From Acidobacteriota bacterium (lineage in GTDB: Bacteria; Acidobacteriota; Blastocatellia; Pyrinomonadales; Pyrinomonadaceae): a DNA stretch of 64,000 nt. Made by a program: the position numbers and the translations under genes. The stretch is from NCBI GenBank assembly GCA_016718135.1, contig JADKEF010000006.1, forward strand, positions 186,001 to 250,000, read 5' to 3'. Below the pieces are notes generated by a model. That model was not told the origin of the DNA, did not search any database, and saw only the letters and a list, made by a program, of their open reading frames with translations. Below are positions 61,340-64,000 of this stretch, piece by piece (position 1 is the stretch's first letter; every line of letters begins with the position of its first letter).

Positions 61340-61577
61340 TCCGGTTGCGGTTGGGGTTTCCGCGGGGGCTGGGGGCGCCCCCCGCTCCCCCCCGTCCCCC
61401 CGCCCCCCTTCCCCCCGCCCCCTTTTGGAGCAAAACCCCGCCCGGCCACCGGGGACCCGCCGGGGACGCCCCGCGCCACGGCTTTTGTCCCCCTGTTGCG
61501 GTGGCGGTGGCGGGCGGGCCGGCGGGCCGGGCCCCCCCCGCCCCCCGCGGCCCCGCCGGGGGCCCCCGCATCCGGCC
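61340..61577. other. Implausible C/G homopolymer-rich block, probable low-quality sequence
   Basis: About 235 bp at roughly 80-85% GC with many runs of 5-8 C or G, unlike any other part of the window. It lies in the gap between two convergent genes, where a GC-rich terminator might be expected. No credible coding or structural reading is proposed. Confidence 0.7.
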
Positions 61578-61583
61578 AGACCT

Positions 61584-61943
61584 TCATTTATCGCATTTCG
61601 CCTCGGGGTTCATTGTGGCGACGCATTTCTTCGCACACGTTTCGGTCACGTATTCGAGCAGATCTTTGTCCTTGAAGATCGATTCCTGCTTCGACGGCGA
61701 ACCGGCGGCCTTGCCGATGGGCGAATCGAGCCAGATACGATACCGCGCATCAAACTCCGGGATCGGCATCGCGGCAGTATTGTTCAGGCATTCAGCTTAG
61801 CCTCTCCGCGGTCTTATCCTTACCCTCAAAGGTCTTGCCCTGATATTGGACTGTCCCAACACTCCACGCCGGAACCGCCGCAGACCAAGTACGATCGCGA
61901 CTATAAATGCTGTTGTTGCGACCAAAGAAAATCTGTTTTTCAT
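61584..61943 (-). CDS. Small secreted Cys-containing protein, two frameshifts
   Basis: Reconstructed ~120 aa from ATG at 61943 with GGAG 10 bases upstream. Signal-like MKNRFSLVATTAFIVAIVL, then in a second frame SAAVPAWSVGTVQYQGKTFEGKDKTAERL, then in a third AECLNNTAAMPIPEFDARYRIWLDSPIG and YVTETCAKKCVATMNPEAKCDK. The pieces join smoothly only with two indels, which I infer. Four cysteines suggest disulfides. Function unknown; 20 bases downstream of the epimerase gene, same strand. Confidence 0.5.
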
Positions 61944-61963
61944 TACGAGTTATCTCCATTTTT

Positions 61964-62921
61964 CTATCTTCCGCTCGATAGGAACCACTCGACAAACTTC
62001 GGTATTCCGTCGGCGATCTTGGTGGTTGGATTGTAGCCGAGCATTTCTTTGGATTTTGAGATATCGGCGAACGTTATCGGCACGTCGCCGGGTTGGGTGG
62101 GTTGGTGGTCGATGATGGCGTGGGCGTCGAGGCTACGTTCCAGAGCGAGATCAGATCTTTTAGTTCGGTGGTCTGCGACTCACCGAGATTGAATACCTCG
62201 TAGATCGATCGGTCGTAGTCGATCGCCGCACGAACGCCCTGGATGATGTCATCGACGTAAGTGTAATCGCGGCGTGCCGAGCCGTCACCGAACATCTGGA
62301 TCGGTTTACCTTCGGTAATTAGCTTTGAGAATTTGTATATCGCGAGATCGGGCCGTTGGCCGGGGCCGTAGACCGTGAAAAATCGCAGACAGACGCAGCG
62401 AATATCGTAAAGGTGCGAGTATGTGTGGCAGATCAGCTCACCGGCGGCCTTGGTAGCGGCGTAGGGCGAGATCGGCTGGTGAATGCGGTCTTCTTCGGCG
62501 AACGGCACCTTTGCGTTGATGCCGTAAACGCTTGAGGATGAACCAAATACGAACTGCTTGATGCCGTGCTCGCGAGCCAATTCGAGCAGATTTACGGTGC
62601 CGTTGATGTTGGTTTCCGTATAAAGCTTCGGCTCCTCAAGGCTTGGCCGCACGCCCGCACGAGCCGCGAGGTGGACGATGACGTCGAATTTCGTCTCGTT
62701 GAATAGGTTTTCAAGAGTTGCCGCATCGCGAATGTCAGCCTCGACCAGGCGGTAATTCGCCGACTTGCAGATGTCGCAACATTCGACCGCTTGATCTCCG
62801 GCGAGTAAAAATCGTTAAAATCATCGACGACCGTGACGCTCCACGTACCTTCGCTGAGCAGTTTGTTGACGAGATGCGAACCGATGAATCCGGCACCGCC
62901 GGTGACGAGAATGTTTCTCAT
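61964..62921 (-). CDS. NAD-dependent sugar-nucleotide epimerase (UDP-glucuronate 4-epimerase-like), two frameshifts
   Basis: Reconstructed ~320 aa extended SDR. NILVTGGAGFIGSHLVNKLL, VHLAARAGVRPSLEEP, SSSSVYG...PYAATKAAGE (catalytic Tyr and Lys), RFFTVYGPGQRPDLAI, GSARRDYTYVDDIIQG. Breaks near 62778-62779 and 62143 are each fixed by one base; repair gives SANYRLVEADIRDAATLENLF and SLLERSLDAHAIIDHQPTQPGDVPITFADI...KFVEWFLSS, a complete C-terminus. Likely makes UDP-galacturonate or a related sugar for surface polysaccharide. Confidence 0.88.
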
Positions 62922-63029
62922 AAATTAAGAGTATAAGAAAGAACTTGGCCACAGATAAACTCAGATGGGATGGATAAGATCTAATGCTCGTTATCAGTAC
63001 AATCTGTGAGATCGGTGGCTGATTTCTCC

Positions 63030-63881
63030 TTAATTCAAAAACCTTTGCTTCGTGTGAAAACGGTGAAGGATCTCTTCGAGAAAGCCCTCGTACGTAAAGC
63101 CCTCGACCGAGTACGAGGGTTTTAGTTTGTACATTATCGGCAGGGCGATGCGCCAGGCCATCCATAGGCGTTGGCGGTCGGTGAGGTCCCAGCGGCGGCG
63201 AAGGAAACTCTCGACGACTTCGACCTCGCGTTCGTTGAGCATAGAGACATTTGCACCGACCTCAACCTTGGCCTGCACGCGTGTAAAAGCCGAGTCGCGG
63301 ATCGCGTTTGAAAATGTCTCGGCAAATGTCGGTGCTTCGTCGGTGCGTTCGCGGATGACGACCGTGCCGGCGAAAATGTCACCAATACGTTGATCGCGGT
63401 CGCTTAGGAAAATAACTATCAGGCCGATCGAGTAGATCGGAATGACGAACCCTGGAGCGGCGTCAGCAATGCGGAGTAGATTACGTGCGACCGCTTCCCA
63501 CAAGGTGAGCGGGCGTCCGTCCTCGCGGATGACGCGCAATTTAAGCAGGCGTTTGCCCGGCGTCTGACCGTTCCATAGCCATTCGAACAAAATGAAATAG
63601 CCCGAAAAGATCAAAAATACGATGACGATCAGCACTGCGATGGTCCATTTCGGAGCCTGTCCCATCAAAGCCTCGGGAGCATCAACCAACTGTTCGGCCG
63701 TATAGCCCGCCAGCCACATAAAGAACCAAGCAAGCAGAAACATCGACAGAAACTGAAAAAAATGATCGATCGCCACTGCCAAAAATCGGTTCCCGATCGA
63801 CGCCAAAGCAAACTCCAGCGGCACCCGCTCAGGCGTCTCGATGATCAGCGTTTCTTCGGTTTGGATGATGTGGCGTGACAT
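63030..63881 (-). CDS. RDD-family membrane protein
   Basis: 283 aa from ATG at 63881. RDD features: LASIGNRFLAVAIDHFFQF (first Arg-Asp pair region), GQTPGKRLLKLRVIREDGRPLTLWEAVARN, and LSDRDQRIGDIFAGTVVI. Three to four membrane helices, then a ~95-residue cytoplasmic tail (FLRRRWDLTDRQRLWMAWRIALPIM) beyond the usual domain length. RDD proteins are linked to transport, but the role is unsettled. Confidence 0.88.
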   Translation of the reverse strand: MSRHIIQTEETLIIETPERVPLEFALASIGNRFLAVAIDHFFQFLSMFLLAWFFMWLAGYTAEQLVDAPEALMGQAPKWTIAVLIVIVFLIFSGYFILFEWLWNGQTPGKRLLKLRVIREDGRPLTLWEAVARNLLRIADAAPGFVIPIYSIGLIVIFLSDRDQRIGDIFAGTVVIRERTDEAPTFAETFSNAIRDSAFTRVQAKVEVGANVSMLNEREVEVVESFLRRRWDLTDRQRLWMAWRIALPIMYKLKPSYSVEGFTYEGFLEEILHRFHTKQRFLN

Positions 63882-63905
63882 ATTCAAGAGGTCGTCAACA
63901 AGATT

Positions 63906-64000
63906 CTATTCCGGGATCCCGACTCGTTTGACCAATTCCTTAAATCGCGGGTCGTCTCGCACGAAGTCCCACCTTTTATTGACCTTTAGTTCAGCCAACC
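63906..64000 (-). CDS. C-terminal end of a protein running past the window edge
   Basis: The last ~31 codons before a TAG at 63908-63906 read AELKVNKRWDFVRDDPRFKELVKRVGIPE. This DPRFKELVKR-type end is common at the C-termini of acidobacterial serine/threonine kinase/TPR and adenylate-cyclase-like proteins; the rest lies outside, so identity is tentative. Confidence 0.55.
   Translation of the reverse strand, partial: LAELKVNKRWDFVRDDPRFKELVKRVGIPE

Noticed and set aside
61213..61800. Gly/Pro/Ala-rich open frames on both strands of the GC-rich block
   Set aside because: They arise from C and G homopolymers of doubtful sequence and match no protein family.

Overview
The window looks like a chromosomal piece of an Acidobacteriota genome, probably class Blastocatellia (Pyrinomonadaceae-like). 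This is inferred from gene content: an acidobacterial-type VWFA protein, PD40 propeller and DUF1800 secreted proteins, orphan Crp/Fnr and CarD regulators, and a moderate GC of roughly 53-55%. I could run no database search. No rRNA, tRNA, CRISPR array or insertion sequence was recognised.

Layout. 1-3.7 kb: a sulfane-sulfur/persulfide module (MBL-rhodanese, TauE/SafE permease, two rhodaneses, TPMT-like methyltransferase) around a divergent ArsR-type repressor. 3.8-17.5 kb: a lipoprotein, a PD40 protein with dockerin- and cohesin-like regions, lipoamide dehydrogenase, a CbxX-type AAA+ ATPase, a vapBC pair, a Tat-exported GH109/Gfo-Idh protein, SerA, a DUF1800 protein, a Ycf48-like propeller and NhaA. 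17.5-34.8 kb: S9 peptidase, 2-oxoacid dehydrogenase E2, OmpA, VWFA protein, NadE, a receiver/HATPase fusion, acyltransferase, heme A synthase, PqqB-like hydrolase, TlyA, a second ArsR, a PLP sulfur enzyme and GlpK. 34.8-45.5 kb: ClpB-like ATPase, DUF433/DUF5615 pair, myo-inositol-phosphate synthase, an orphan phage terminase carrying three related in-frame repeats, SixA, PhoB/PhoR-like pair, CarD. 45.5-64 kb: two Crp/Fnr regulators, S23-type four-helix protein, QueF, exonuclease, PyrE, ATP-grasp, TruA, DUF952, UppS, CdsA, AckA, a GxxExxY protein, AspS, membrane proteins, a sugar-nucleotide epimerase and an RDD protein.

The most unusual signals lie between and inside genes. (1) Intergenic regions from about 38 to 58 kb are filled with long inverted repeats whose arms are built from short units (cgaata / cgaaa, closing with gggcaaaa). 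They often abut start codons, and the genes behind them lack a Shine-Dalgarno sequence. (2) Two small genes, a GxxExxY nuclease-like gene and an S23 four-helix-bundle gene, sit between the arms of such repeats. (3) The terminase gene carries three related ~165-bp palindromic insertions read in frame. (4) In two places a decayed copy of the 3' end of a neighbouring gene (Gfo/Idh at 9.2 kb, cdsA at 56.1 kb) lies beyond a small cargo gene. (5) A ~90-bp structured element with a terminator-like end occurs twice around ackA.

Caution on sequence quality. At least nine conserved genes (S9 peptidase, nadE, ctaA, inositol-phosphate synthase, crp, pyrE, aspS, a zinc-ribbon gene, an epimerase), several of them essential, carry 1-2 base indels, mostly in homopolymer runs, and 61.34-61.58 kb is an implausible run of C and G homopolymers. 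These are more likely sequencing or assembly errors than real pseudogenes. Such genes are given here with their full reconstructed extents.
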